NCBI RefSeq assembly: GCF_000208865.1
Contig: NC_018388.1
Coordinates: forward strand, 930,001 to 994,000
Direction: 5' to 3'
Length of the DNA: 64,000 nucleotides
DNA from: Neospora caninum Liverpool
Lineage: Eukaryota; Apicomplexa; Conoidasida; Eucoccidiorida; Sarcocystidae
Shown: piece after piece, positions 1 to 12,731 of the stretch
How positions within the stretch are numbered: the first letter of the stretch is position 1
Layout: every line of letters begins with the position of its first letter
Notes under the pieces: generated by a model
What the model was told of the DNA's origin: nothing
The model's database searches: none
Seen by the model: only the letters and a program-made list of their open reading frames with translations
Made by a program: the position numbers and the translations under genes

Positions 1-136
1 GATGAGGCCACGCGCCTTCCCTGGGACGAAAGTTCAGGCTGGTTCGTGGCGGCGCCCGTTGCGTTAGCTGCCTCCCTGGCGGATGTCAGCGGACCGTTTC
101 TCGGAGATGCGCAGGTGTGGTTTTCATCCCACGAAG

Positions 137-3100
137 TTACTGAGAACGGAGGCGGCGAAGACGCTCCAACAGTGCACGTTCTTCTGGTGACACATTCTTC
201 GGCAATTCAACCTGCGGGAATAACAGAACAACGACAAAAGAAACATCGTCTGCCTTTGCTCAAAAGACCGTTCTTCTCTCTGTCAACCTCGATTACGCCT
301 ATGGGGCATCTGTGTTCGTACAGTCGACGTTTCATGGGTTATGAAACACATTTTCGCACCTTGCATGGGAGACTCGTCGACACATCGTGCTCTCTGTATG
401 GGACCGCTCTCCTGGCTTCGCGCATTTGCTCACCTCAATGACTGCAATGTGGTCCCCACGCGCAGTTTTAGGCACTGCGCCTGGCACTGGCGGAACAGCC
501 ATGTCCGGATCCCGTGTTCCTCGGCCTTTGACCACGATCTTCTCACCGCTCTGGGTACCAGGAGGAATGGCGATGTGAGCGACGCCATCAAGAACATCGA
601 TCTCTTTCTGCGCACACACATCCAGTTCCACGTGGAGTCTCTGACCTCTCGGATTTCGCTGTCCAGGAAAGAAGTCAGAACGTCTCTGAATCAGTTTGTC
701 GGCCCTAACTCTTGTTCCACGAAAGGGGGTTCTGTCAGGACTGGGCCGCCTGCAGCTTTGAGTACTTTCCTACGGACACTTCCACTTAAAGCACTCCGCT
801 GTCCTGTCTACCATACGAGTGTCGCATGAATGTACGAGACTCAACCTCTGTGCACCAGCCTTGCCATGGAGATGCAACAGAGTATGACCGAACGGAGGCA
901 AAGCCCACGCACAACTTGCAGCCGTGACCACACACGGTTGCAACCTCCTCAGGGCGCTGTACGAAAAAACGCGTTTACAGCGCTTCCGGGGAACTGGCAA
1001 CCGCTATTACAGACCAAAGGCACGTACATCATCTAAGCCTAAGATGGCGTCCACGTATGAAATCCGAACAATTCCTAGCAGGTTGTTTCCTTCTCTCCTG
1101 AAGGGGGTGTCGTTCTCCACTTCGACTTTAAGAAGCCTGAACAGGGAGTGACAGTGCGCAACACACACTCTCCGGCAGTCGTTTACCAGTGACTCGACCG
1201 CACTCAACGTCGCAGAAGAGTAGGACTCTGTTGGACTGTGAACCCATGCTCTCTGAGCGTCGCCTGAAGTATTCACGCACGACTGCTCCAGCAACCGTCC
1301 GGCCTCCCATCCGCTTTTACTTGAGGCTCTGGTCGATTCCGACAGCCTCAGCGGCACTCTAAAAGACCTGCAACTTCAGCGACTATGCCTTTCGCACTCA
1401 CAAGTCTCCTGACGGACCCCCGTTTACGCCCACGTCGCCCTGTCCTTTGATCCTCAGACGCATGCCGTCCGAAACTCCTGCCGGAATCACCACCTGCAGG
1501 CACGCAGGAGAAAAAGCACTGAAGCGAGGGGTACCCAGCGTCGTTGCCCGTCACTCTAAATGCAGCAGAAACCCTACACGTTAGTACTACACATATTACC
1601 TTTCCGGGACTCGGACCAACCTCCCGAGCCGCGTCAAACAGTGGCCTTGCTCAGACGCCCCTGTGCCTCCCCCACACCCGCCACCTGCAGTGCACGCCCG
1701 GCTTACTTGAAGAGTTTTCTCTGTTTTCACGCGGCCCGACCCAGCACAGTTCGAGCAGCGTAGGCGCGCTTGCTCCCCACTGCCGCGGCAGGTTGGGCAT
1801 GTCTGCGATGTTCTCAGCATGCCCATATTTGTGCTCTTGGTCTGAACACAAATGCAGAAATGTCTAGCCACATCCGGTACTGGAAACCTGTCGGAGCTGT
1901 CGTTAGTGACACACGCACACAACGTCGGTTCGGTGGTTTCAGCGTGAAAGCACTTTCTTCATGACAAGCAAAGGCACAAGGTACTTACACCGGAGGCATC
2001 CATGCCACGTAGTGACATCCCATTTCTTCAAAAGACGAAACCGACGCGTTTTTGCCCGACCCCGGTGGGACGTGAAAAGTGCAAAACGAGAAACAGCCAC
2101 GACTGAAAGCCGGCGCGACGCCTGTGACCCCGGTAATAAGCATTTCGGGTTTTGTTGGAATCTCCTCATGGCAATTTTCTCGTTGCGTTGCAGCGACTGG
2201 AGCGACGCGTTCCGTCCCTGTATTTTCCACCTTCTCGGTATTCCGGCAGCTGATCTGCCCATGTCCAAGGGCTGGAAAATCTGCGGCCCAGTACCTTCAC
2301 GATTGCGCCTTTGCCGTCACACGCGGCGCACGAAACTGCCTTCTGGCCGTCCTTCCCTCCAGTGCCGTCGCAGGTGACGCAGTCCTCGAGAGCTTCCACT
2401 GTGACTTGCTTTTCAGCGTCGCTACAGCCGATTTCGCTCAGCCGAAGAGTGACGGTTGCCCACACGTCGTTTCCTTGAGCTCGGTGCGAGCCGGTCCCTC
2501 TCCGCCGGGCGCTGCTTCCGAACAAACTGGAAAAGACATTCAAAAGGCCAGGATGCGATCGGACACCGACCTCGCCACCGCGCTGTTCTTCGTCTTCCCC
2601 TGACTGCGATGCGTGGCCGTCGTCTCTCGGACTGAGTTGTTCAGGCGGTTCCTCTGGACGGCCTTCTCGCGGCTCGCCGTCCGACGAGGACGTCACCAGC
2701 AAGGCACGAGCTACGTGTGCTGGCAAGAGGCCTGTGCTGTCGTAAGCCGCTCGCATGTCATCGTCAGTCAGAACCTCGTGCGCGGCGCGGAGCATTTTGA
2801 GGACGGAGGGATCCGCACCCAAATCAGACAGCTCCTTCTCTGCTTGCAGGAGGCGGGCATCAATCTCTGTCTTCTCTGCCTCCTTAGAGACGCCAACAAG
2901 AGCATAAAGATCCAGATCAACTCGTACGCTTCTCGGACCGGGAACGGCGTCTGTCTGCGCATCGCCTGCGTCGTCTCCCTTTCGACCGAGGAAGGGGAAG
3001 GCACCTAGAGGAAGGAAGCGCCCACGCCGTCGTGCCGCGGGTGACAGCTGGTCGCGAGAATTTGGTAATAAGTGATTTGTAGGGGAATGCAGGGAAACGT

Positions 3101-3845
3101 GGTGGAGCTGGCCGGTCGCGGGCGCTGCAACGAACGACGACGCCACAGCCGCCAACCCATTGCCCCTTCTAGCTGACCTCGAGCATTTGTCACATTGTAC
3201 CGAAGCCACGACAGCTCCAGAGGTAGCAGCGCTCAAGGCGCGATTGATAGGGCCCCGCGAGCCGACTCGGCGATCCACAGACAGGAAGCCCGCACATGTC
3301 GAAGCAGCGGTGGAATGGTCACCGTCTTCCTTACCGTGGCAGCAAGGCGTGTGTGGACTCAAGCGCAAGCACTCTTGTGAGTGCAGACGCCCGGCATGGG
3401 AAAAGGGATTACGTGACTGCGGCGCCCTGGAAGATAACCCGGTGGCAAGCACTGTGAGGCAGAAGACTGTTAGAAGAGAGAGGTGATAATGAATGAACCC
3501 AATGCGTGAGCGCAGTTGCTGTCGACTGCTTTTGAGCGCCATGCACCGCTCCATAGAAATGACTCTCGACGGAGAGTCCGACGCATTCACCTGGTCTTGC
3601 CTTCCGTGACGAGAGATGTGGGAAGACACAGAGGAAACCCGGCTGGCGGTGCCGCCCTGGCAACCCGCCCGTTGGGGAGGTCTTGCACTGGGAAAAGATG
3701 CCATTGTCGAATCGAATACGCCTAACGCTTGCGCAGCTTCACTACCACCCAGCCCACCTAAAACATCGCTTTCCCCTCTCTTCTCAAGAACTTGGGCGCC
3801 GTTCTCCACGATTGCCGATCTGACATGAGTTGCTGCTGCCTGCAT
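137..3845 (-). CDS. DnaJ-family chaperone, likely apicoplast-targeted, lacking HPD
   Basis: Six exons join in phase: 3845-2295, 1841-1707, 1493-1402, 1136-1028, 640-434 and 211-137, giving 722 residues from the first ATG. The J-like domain (about 309-371) keeps the LYALVGVS start and the AAYD end but has no HPD. Four CxxCxGxG zinc motifs follow (489-553: [32 protein letters not shown]). The C-terminal substrate domain has [25 protein letters not shown] and [17 protein letters not shown], and the protein ends in a [18 protein letters not shown] helix, as in type I DnaJ. Two later in-frame ATGs (3554 and 3542) precede a hydrophobic stretch at about 118-137 and a basic, Ser-rich leader; this looks like a bipartite apicoplast signal, so the true start may be 3542 (about 621 residues). 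Type I DnaJ proteins deliver clients to Hsp70. Loss of HPD should prevent ATPase stimulation, so this may be a holding chaperone. Confidence 0.88.
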
Positions 3846-5953
3846 ACCGGGTTACATCGGAAAAAAACACTCTGCGCAGATCCTTGAGAGGACGCGGCAG
3901 CCGCAGGGTTCTCGAGGGAGTTCTCAGACTTCGCAGACGCATGCAGACGCGACTGAGACCCAAGGAGCGACGAGAAACCTTTTCGGCATCCCTGTTGACA
4001 CGTGCGCCGATGCTTCCTCTACCGGAAAGGCGACCAGGAGAGATCCCCGAGGAGAGTCACCCACAATGGCGCCGGTGGAACAGAACGGCCTGCACGTTGA
4101 CGTGCTCTACATATTCATTGTTCCTCGGGGGCAGCTTGTTAAAAAGTCGCACATCCCTGATAAAGCTTCGAAAATTGGCTGTCGGGAACGAATTTTGGAG
4201 GAGAGTCTCTTGCTGTTTCAGGACGCTACTGAACTCATCGACCTTGGAAAGCGCTGAAGGCGCCTCGTTCAGCGCCTTGTTTTCGCGAAGGTAACAGCTG
4301 AGAGTCTGCTTCTCAAGTTGTTTGCAGTGAATATGCATTTGGGCCGCCCTACATGTCACATGCGCACGTTTACTGCCCGACGCGCTGCCTTTGTCTTCCC
4401 CTCCAGAATGAACGCGCAATCTGGGAGGATTGCTTCTCCAGGTGCGCACACAATATTGTCGCATCCAGAGGCACGCGTTGCCATGGAGCGGACGGCGGTC
4501 AAAATAGTTGGGCAGCGTACGGGAATGAGAGAACAAAAAATGATACGGGAACCACTCGGGAGTCGATGCGACTTTTCTTGATGGGAAACACTCGGCACAC
4601 TATGTGCTCAACCAGTCCGTGCGCGGAGACAGCAGCCCCCCTCCGGTCACGGCCGGCTTTGACCTCAAATCATCCCCAAGGGAAAAAAACAGAACATCGA
4701 AAGGAAATGTGGACGAAGGTGAGTAAATTTCCTGATAAACGGACACGGAATCTTGCCAACAGATGGATGTCGCCACGCGAAAGTGAACAAGGCGGCACCG
4801 GGGAGACAGAATAGCCCCCCAAGCCGGCTCCGTCAAAGTCAGCTTCGCGGCCCGTGCCCAATATGCAACGCTATAAATACCAAAGTGGTGCACCGAGGCC
4901 AAGTCACAAATTCACATTGAACTGTGAACCGCCCGAACTTCTCCTTTACAAGATGAGATGAGAAGTAACGTCGATATGCCAGTATTTAGCTGTATGGCGC
5001 AGCACGATGTCTTCAGACAAACAGCAGAAGTGCATGCACCCTTGCGTAGGCAGCGCAAAACGGCCAGCACGTGTGCGTCTCTCAGAGTGTTTTCGAGTCA
5101 ACTTTCTGGTGGCCAGCGAACACTTCTGCAAGAGTCGCAGCGCAGAGCACTAAGACTAGTAAATAGATCCGCATGTGATGAACCGCGGTGCCGTTGACCC
5201 TCGCCTGTTCAGGGGGTGCGGTGCTCGTCCGGAAAAGCCTTCGTCGACACCACTTTTGTAACCAGTTTGCTTGAGGTACCAGAGCTCCGGCTGCACGCTG
5301 CCTAAGCCGAGTTTACTACATCAAGTCAACGACAACAATGTAATAACGCAGATTGTTGAATGCAACGGTTGCAATCCCAAACCAGCGAAAGAAGAAAACC
5401 AGCAGAAAATCGTACTGACGGGTGGGGAAAGTGTTCTTTTTTCGCTCGCTCCCGTCGTCAGGCGCTCGTGACCCCATAATGTAATCCCTCACACCAATTG
5501 AACATGTGAGCACCAGGACGTGTCCCCTGCATCCGTTTCCCTATTCGGTATCCGAGTTCAGCGTCCAAGGTCGCTTTGCTTCACAACTGACACAGAACAG
5601 AGCCCCTCGCAGTATTAATCCAGCGCTGTGGACGTGGACTTCCCGAGCAGCTGTAGGATTGCTTCGGCTGACAGTGTTTTATTGGTTGAGGTACACATCG
5701 CTGTCGCCAGGGCTATAGGGACGGGTTGTCATTGATGCTGGTTAGATGCGATGACTCTTGCAAGGGAGATCTCCTGCTTGACGGCGACAGCGTGCAGTTT
5801 GTTGAGTAACTAGCATGATCGTGTTACCCCCTCGCTGCCGATGGCTACAGGTAATGTGAGCTGCGACTGTGGTGTATTTGGAAGACGACGATTGGGGAAA
5901 TTAAGCAGGTGCGAGCGGCACCACAGAAGACCACACCGCTGTGCAAAGTCTCA
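3846..5953. other. Intergenic, upstream of the DnaJ gene
   Basis: No convincing exon was seen. The stretch should contain the DnaJ promoter and 5' leader (minus strand) and the 3' end of the coiled-coil gene. It holds one TGCATGC palindrome at 5031-5037, about 1.2 kb upstream of the first DnaJ ATG. Open frames here are short and have no domain-like composition. Confidence 0.5.
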
Positions 5954-8900
5954 TTAGTTTGTTTCGGCAGCCTTGTTTGTAGACTGCTGCCAGTGAGGCT
6001 TCCGGGTCAGCACACCACCCTGTTCTGTATTACGCAGGGCTTCCGCCTGTCCTAACCAAGCTGAAAGCGCCTTTCCAGATAGAATCGCCAAGACCCACAA
6101 GGGATCTCCTTTTTCCATGCATTTGAGGAGGTTTTGAAGCTGTTCTGGTCCGAATTGGGCAAGATGTGCCAGTGAGACTGAGGAGGCACCGGTTCCTGGG
6201 CCTCCCCTTCTCTGGCTTGTATACATCGTCGTAGATCTTACGGCTAGGCTCGAACTATCAGCGGTGCCCCTCACGTCCTTACTTTATTTTTTGTAGAACC
6301 CAGTTTTTTTTCTCCCGTACTAGCAGAGAGGGTGGTGAATTGATGGGAAAAGGAGAAACATCGGGCTGATATTGAATCTCAGCCCTGCCAGAGAGCACTT
6401 GACTTCGCCCATCTTGGCCAGCTAGAGGAAGGTTCTCTGCTCTGCGGCGCTCCACTTAATTTTTCTTCGAAGAGTTTGCAATCGTGACCGCGATACAGAT
6501 ATTTTTCCAAGAACCTGTGTACACCCAGAGGAACTGCCAACTTCCAGGGTCAACCCTGAGTTTGCGGTGCGGCGGTGAAACGATCAAATATTGCGAATAG
6601 CTTCCGGCAACTCTTCACTTTCCGAGTATTGCGAACGCAACACACTCAGCCAAAAACGCCGATGAACGCTGCAAGAAGTGTCGACAGTTGGGAGAACAGC
6701 CTCCGCCGAACAGCGGCCACGACTGCCTCTCTATTCCATACAAGCGGCAATGATGCTTTGGTTCGTTCATCTGTCGGCAAGATTCCTGACAAATTTTCAC
6801 TGCTCATGGCAGTCCGGATCACTAGGCTGTGCGTGGACGGATACCTGCTTTGCAACTTCGTTCTCAAAAGCAACGCAACCGAGGCCGTCACCTGCTTTGT
6901 TCCCTTCATCCGGCTCGCACACCTGCGCAAACGCATCCTCGCATCCAGCTGCGATATACGACCTGGGAGCCTTCTCCCTCAGTGTCCCTCGGCTGTCAGC
7001 AACGTCTCGCTTGGTGTCCCTTCATTTTTCCCAGGGAAGAAACTGCTTCTACGTCAGTAGGATGCAGCTGGGCATCACGCATCGTGCGACGATTTCTCGT
7101 TCTCTCCGCGTACCGGGCAAGACATTCGGCGAGCTACAGCACTCTCGAGCCCGAATCGGATTGGGAAGAGACAATCCTCGCAGACAGTGTGAGTGCATGG
7201 GACGAAGGTGACAGGCCTTGACGGAACTGCACGCAAACTTTCGGCAGATGCACACGGTTCTCGTTGGGAATGCGTGTCTTCGGGTAAGCAGTGCTTCTAC
7301 ATCAAGACTCACATTGCAGACACGCCGCGCAGCTGAGAGAGCTTTCTATTGCCCGAGTGCTTTTGGAAAGCCTGTAAAAACCGCCAATAAATTCGAGTGA
7401 TGCCAGGATTTCGTGGCACATGCCAGTACGTCCGTAAACTTGTAGAGTCCGAGACCAAATGAAGAAGTATCGAAAAGCGTAAACGCATTCAGTAGACGTA
7501 AGCAATAAAGGGGCCTTCTAACCGCTGTGCGCTCTCTTGGGTTGCCTTCTCACCTCAGAGAGGGCGAAAATAGGTGATAGCCAGAAGATGAAGCTTGCCT
7601 TTTGACAAACAGCTTAGGCCACCAAATGGAACGGTTTTTCTCAGTGCAATGGCCGTACCACAAAACTTTGACCTTATCTACTGTTTATGTAGCCGTTGGT
7701 TTCCCGTGAGTCGGGAATATGCTGATGGGTTTGTACGAGTCAGAACAAAATGTGAACGAAGAAACTTTTGAACTAATTTTCTGAGCAACGAGAGATCAAC
7801 AAGAACATGTTCATTTCTACTTCTTCACCCCAGAACGCCGCAGGAATATGGATGGCCTAGCTGTAGCCTGAAACATGGATACTGAGTCGTGCTCAGTTCA
7901 TACTGTGCCGTTTTCTCGGGTTTATTCTGGTGTTACAAGGGCGGAATTTGTCCAATCAAATCAACGCAACGGCAGGTCTGTGTGTAGTGCTGCGGCCTTA
8001 CTCCATTAGCATCAGCTGATATACGATCTGCTTGTCCAGTTGTGCCTTTAGTTCGTTAATGCAATCGAGTCTTTCTGACACCTACAAGAAGGGAAAGGAA
8101 GCACATCAATTGCTTTCACTGCATCGGTCGTGGCTAATGCCGTGTTGCTCAGCTTGCAGTGGGACGTGAAGGGAAAAGCCACGTTCGGGAATTCACGAAA
8201 TCTTTCTGCTCCCAAACACACTTGTTAACCACGATCTGCCATAAGCCTCAGAACTCAAAAGTGGCAACAGACGTGCTGAGCAGCACCATCTAATTAAGAA
8301 AGCTTTGACAATGCGTAATCCATGTTTATGCTCTCTCAAGCAGCCTGAAGAAAGCCACAGATCTGCGCTACCGTTGCTTTGACTGTGGCCATATTTTCGT
8401 TTGTGACTAGAGAAGGTCGTCGACCGATGGTTGACCGCATTTCCACTCAACTGGCAGCATGACAGGCTCTTTCCCAAAAGCGAGAACAGGACAATCCTTG
8501 CAGAGAACCAATTGAGATATCCGCAGGGCCTGTTTCTTCGATTATACTGGCAACACAGAGTCATACTTTCATTGCCACTGAGGGCATTGGCTACTTTAGG
8601 CCTTTCTGATCTAGGCAGGAGACACAAGCCTCGTTGACATGTCTCAAGCATGCCAGGAAAACGCAGGCGGGTCCTGGCATGTATTTGTCTGTAGCCTCAT
8701 TACGGTTCTTTGCCACCTTGAGGTAAGCGGATAAGCATCCAACCCTAGGGGAGAGCTAAGCATATAAAAAAGTCCCCGGGGCCAGAAAGCTTAGAAGAAC
8801 ACGAAATCATTGGACTTGCGACCTCGAGTGGGAACATGGAGCTCCGAACGAGTAAGAGGAAGGCGCCCCATTACCTCGCAAGCAGCCATCATCGATTGTT

Positions 8901-10873
8901 CCCACCATTTCCTCTCTCTCGCTTCCGCCGCTGCAACAAGGGCCCTCTCACCAGCCAATATCTGCTGCTGAGCTCGCTGTACACACCGCACAAATAAAGG
9001 AGCCACCGCTTGTATCCCTTCATATCACCAGAAGAATTAATGGCCGCCACCTCCAAATTGTGAGTCCACTGGTGACTTGGAAGAAAGCTTACCGCAGATT
9101 TGCGCATGCGTCCCTCCAACTTGGTGATCTCCTGTTCGTGCTCTTGACTCTGAGCCAGGAATCGTTTTTTCTGCTGGCGTTGCGTATCCTGTAGTTCCCA
9201 TTGCGTTCGTGCTAGCTTAGACTGTAGCTGTTTGATATCGATTTCTAGGGTCCTTATGTCACCTTTCGTCGCTTGTAATTCCAGCCCCAGGCATTCCTTT
9301 TCCCCCAACAGCAGCTTTGTTTCTTTTTGTAGTCGTTGAGCCTGTGTATACAGTTCAATTCCCAGCAAATGGATAGGGTCTGTTCAGTGGATAGGAATGT
9401 ACATCTGCGCTCCTCAGTACAGGCAGTTGACTGCCTGTACCGTTCTCTCATCCTATGTAAGGGAAGTTCTGATTCTTGTACCAAGAAGCGAACTCCTCAT
9501 ACGGGCAGCGGACCACATCCACAACAACGGTCCTCGACTTAGCCGCAGGACGACCAGCTGAGTATTTGCACAGAGATACGCCTGTTCGGGCCCATAGTGC
9601 ACTGTTGAAAACCACAAGCACGCAAGCGGCATCTGAGAGGGGGATTGACGCTTAGAGAGGACAGAACATTACGGACAACGCCGTGGGTGTGCTGCGGAGA
9701 GGAGGGAAGTGAAGTCTTGCATTAATGGAGCATCGACGAAGCTACTTTCAACAATTGTACCTGGCGATGCGCGCTTCTGCCAGATACCCTTACTTAGGCC
9801 CGTAAGACTGACCGACCTGAGTCAAGCGGGGTCCTCACTAGTCTGATTGTACGAGTAATCCGACAGCATGGGTACATATTCAGCTTGCTCCTTACCAGCT
9901 TAAACATGGAGCGTTCAGCGTCCTCGTATCGCATACAACTAGTGTTCATTGCCTAGCGAGAACGTAAACGAGAAGTAATGGTTTCGAGACGAGAGATCGA
10001 AACGTACCCGAAGTCAGCCTTCACAACCAAAACTGCCTGCCAATCTGTCCACTAGTCCGCTTCCTGTAGCCTCTATATGCACAAGCGTCCAAGTCTGCTT
10101 TCTGTATCTGCTGCATGTGCATGATAGGGTTAGTCGGCTTTTTCTGCCCTTACGCCAGGAAGAAAGACATTCGTGGGTGCAGTATCTGACATTTGCGGCA
10201 GTGTGGTATCGGAGCTCACCATTTAAAACAGAGGACAGCTCTGTACCGCCTCGGCTATGTCAGGCAATCTACAACAGCTGCGTACCTCGGACTGGCGTTG
10301 CTCAACTTCTGCCTTTTCTCCAATTAAGCGTTTTAGATGGGACACTGTTTCTGTTAGATCGCATGTCTCCTTGGTTAGTTGACGGTTCCTCTCCTTGATC
10401 TCATCAATTTGTCTCCATAGGCCACTCCGTGATCGGAGTTGTTTGGATAATTCCGATGAATTTCCGACTGATGAAGTTCGGCCCGTTGCTGAAACAGTTG
10501 AAGGCTCCTGGACAAGGTGATTACGAACGACGCACTTGTGCTTCGCTTCGTTGATCTCTCTTTTCGTGAGGTCCAGTTCTGTTCGTAAGTGGGCAATTAC
10601 ACGATTGGCCACATCTCGTTGCTTGATGAGCCATTCCAACTCGGTTTGTTGTTGCCGGACAATCGACTTAGTGCATTCAAGACTAGTTTGCATAGCTAGC
10701 AGCGCAAAGTCGCGTTGCTCGATATCCGCCTGTCGCAGGTGCAACTGGTGCTGTAATTGAGAAAGTGAAGGAGCTGTTTGACTCTGTTGTGTCGAGCCGC
10801 TCCCATTAGTAGACGGAGGACACGTCGACAAATCAGCGTGGACCTTCATCATGACCGATGCAGGTACCGTCAT
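5954..10873 (-). CDS. Coiled-coil protein, unrecognised
   Basis: Well-supported exons are 10873-10286, 9341-9093, 8976-8875 and 8081-8002. They join in phase and encode heptad-rich sequence dense in Gln, Glu, Lys, Arg and Leu, for example LRTELDLTKREINEAKHK, KQLQSKLARTQWELQDTQRQ and RLDCINELKAQLDKQ. The start is the ATG at 10873, the first in-frame ATG. The 3' end is less certain. A 37-base exon (6319-6283) after a CTCTCTGCTAG acceptor, then 6211-5954 ending in TAA, keeps phase and would give 437 residues; its last exon encodes a helical, non-coiled segment (SLAHLAQFGPEQLQNLL). The 71-base last intron of this model is short. An alternative reads through the third exon to a stop at 8791. No signal peptide or membrane segment is seen. 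A structural or scaffold role is likely for a protein of this shape, but no family was recognised. Confidence 0.55.
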
Positions 10874-12731
10874 ATGTTTAGCATTCAGCAAAAAGGCGCG
10901 ACGTCCCGTCAGCTATCGAGGAACGGCTGCGCTGTTTCGAATTGGACGCAGATCGGCAGAGCCCCCTGGTTCGAAACATGCGGCACAGAACAGGAAGAAT
11001 GATTTCGTCGCTGTCTCAACCGCGGCAAAAAGGGGCGGGTGCACAAGAGGGGCACCGCGAACGCTGCGAAGACTTTAAAGCCACCAGCTCTAGAGAGGCA
11101 CCAGGCAGTACGAATGTGGGGGGATCGCTGGCGATTCTGCACGGCTTCTCCATTGAAATCTTACTGCAAATGACGAAGCATGCTTGGTTTCGTCTAACAG
11201 TCCGGACGTCAATGTACTGGCAGAACTGTTTAGGTATCAACCGTCAGAGAAACTGAACGTAGGATGCCTTGTAAATACAACCTTTGGCGGCTCTCAACCG
11301 ATCCTACAGATCATCTGCACCGCACCGTAGCAGTTTCTTAGCATGCCACTGCGCCAACTACCGCCAGCAAAGAACTAGCACATCAGTGCCATCATCGGCG
11401 TTCTCTACAAACTAAACGGCCCATCGATTGCGCCCGCAGATGGCCGTGAGAAGAAAGCAATTCAAATGGTTTGGTGGCCATGCGTGACGCCTGGGCACAC
11501 TGCAACAGCGCGAAGGCGGTGGACACATCACTCGACACCAAGGTTGCGTGGTTCCATATCGTTTCGATTCGTCAATTTAGCGTCCCCCTGGCGGAGTCCC
11601 AGGTGCAGTTCTATGCTACACGTGCACATACTGGTGGGTTGCCGAGCTTGCGGTAAAATTTAGCTGTAACATTTGCTGGCGAGCAACACGATCTGAGACC
11701 GACCCAGTTCTCGGACAGACACCAGTAGAGAGACAGATGGTTTTCCGGGCCTTGGGCCACTCCTCCATCTGTTGATCCTGCAATTGACGTCGGGTTAACC
11801 TCAGACAACTGCAATGTGACGCTGTAGATCCCGTAATGCGTCAGGTGCCTTACTGTGGCCGGAATCCACCCTGGAACTAACCGGCTGGCCGGTAGCATGT
11901 GATTAACACAGGATACAATAACCATATGAAGCGTTCTTGTGGGTTCGGGCTTGCTGTTTCTCCACTATGATCTCTCATTTCCTCTGCAAGACTGGCACTG
12001 TGGGGAAAACAGGGAAGTGCCTTGCTTTCCTTCATGTGGAAATGAGAAGGGCGGGGGGGGGGGGGGGATCCGTTTGATTGCAGATCGTGGAACTGCACAT
12101 CTTCTCCGGCTGTCCTGTGTTACTGTGGATGTGGAATAACTGGAGTATTGATGGAAGATGCATTGAACACAAGGCATCCGGCAGGTTTAAATATCTCCAA
12201 CTGGCAGCACGGCACGTTAATTTGACTGTAGGCTGTTGATATGCCGTCAAGCAGCTCAAGTAAACGGTACAGCTCTCAATCTCTTGTGTGTAAATAACCT
12301 GTCCCCCAGCCTTTTCGATTCACGAGTTGAGGCGAAACGATGTTGGCCGGGTATAGGACTTGTAGAGAGATAGCTTCATCGGCGCGCCGAGCACACTGGA
12401 ACACATCATGTTACCAGCTAACAGAAAAGCTTTAGTCACTGTTGCCACAAGAACCGCTCTTAATGGAAGAACCAGTTAATTCATGTGTGTCTTAGGACGA
12501 CAGACTCAGAGGTGAGTCAGGATAGCACTCACATCAAGCGGAAGCCGTCAGGCTTAGATGTCCTGGCTAGCTACCAACTACTCCCTTGTCGGGTCTGCGA
12601 ATACGCGCTCAACAGCAATACAACTCTAAAGCTTTTTTTCTGTCTTCGTTCGGTCCCTCATGTTCTTTCGGGTCGACAGGAGGCGACACCTCTTCTTGTT
12701 TCTTTTTCTTCACATGCATTCCCATTTCGAA
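10874..12731. other. Intergenic between the coiled-coil gene and the first secretory gene
   Basis: The two genes diverge here, so both promoters should lie in this stretch. No exon with convincing composition and splice sites was found. A run of 15 G occurs at 12053-12067. Confidence 0.5.
12053..12067 (+). repeat. Poly-G tract of 15 bases
   Basis: An uninterrupted G15 run, interrupted only upstream by a single C. It lies in the intergenic region between divergent genes. Such tracts are prone to length error in assembly and to G-quadruplex formation. Confidence 0.9.

Noticed and set aside
6575..7221. Overlapping plus-strand frames of 130-177 codons
   Set aside because: Three competing frames in the same stretch with no consistent protein-like signal; they lie inside the large intron of the coiled-coil gene.
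8791..8874. Read-through of the third coiled-coil exon to a stop at 8791
   Set aside because: A GTAATG donor at 8874 joins in phase to a clearly coiled-coil exon at 8081-8002, which is more convincing; retention remains possible as an isoform.
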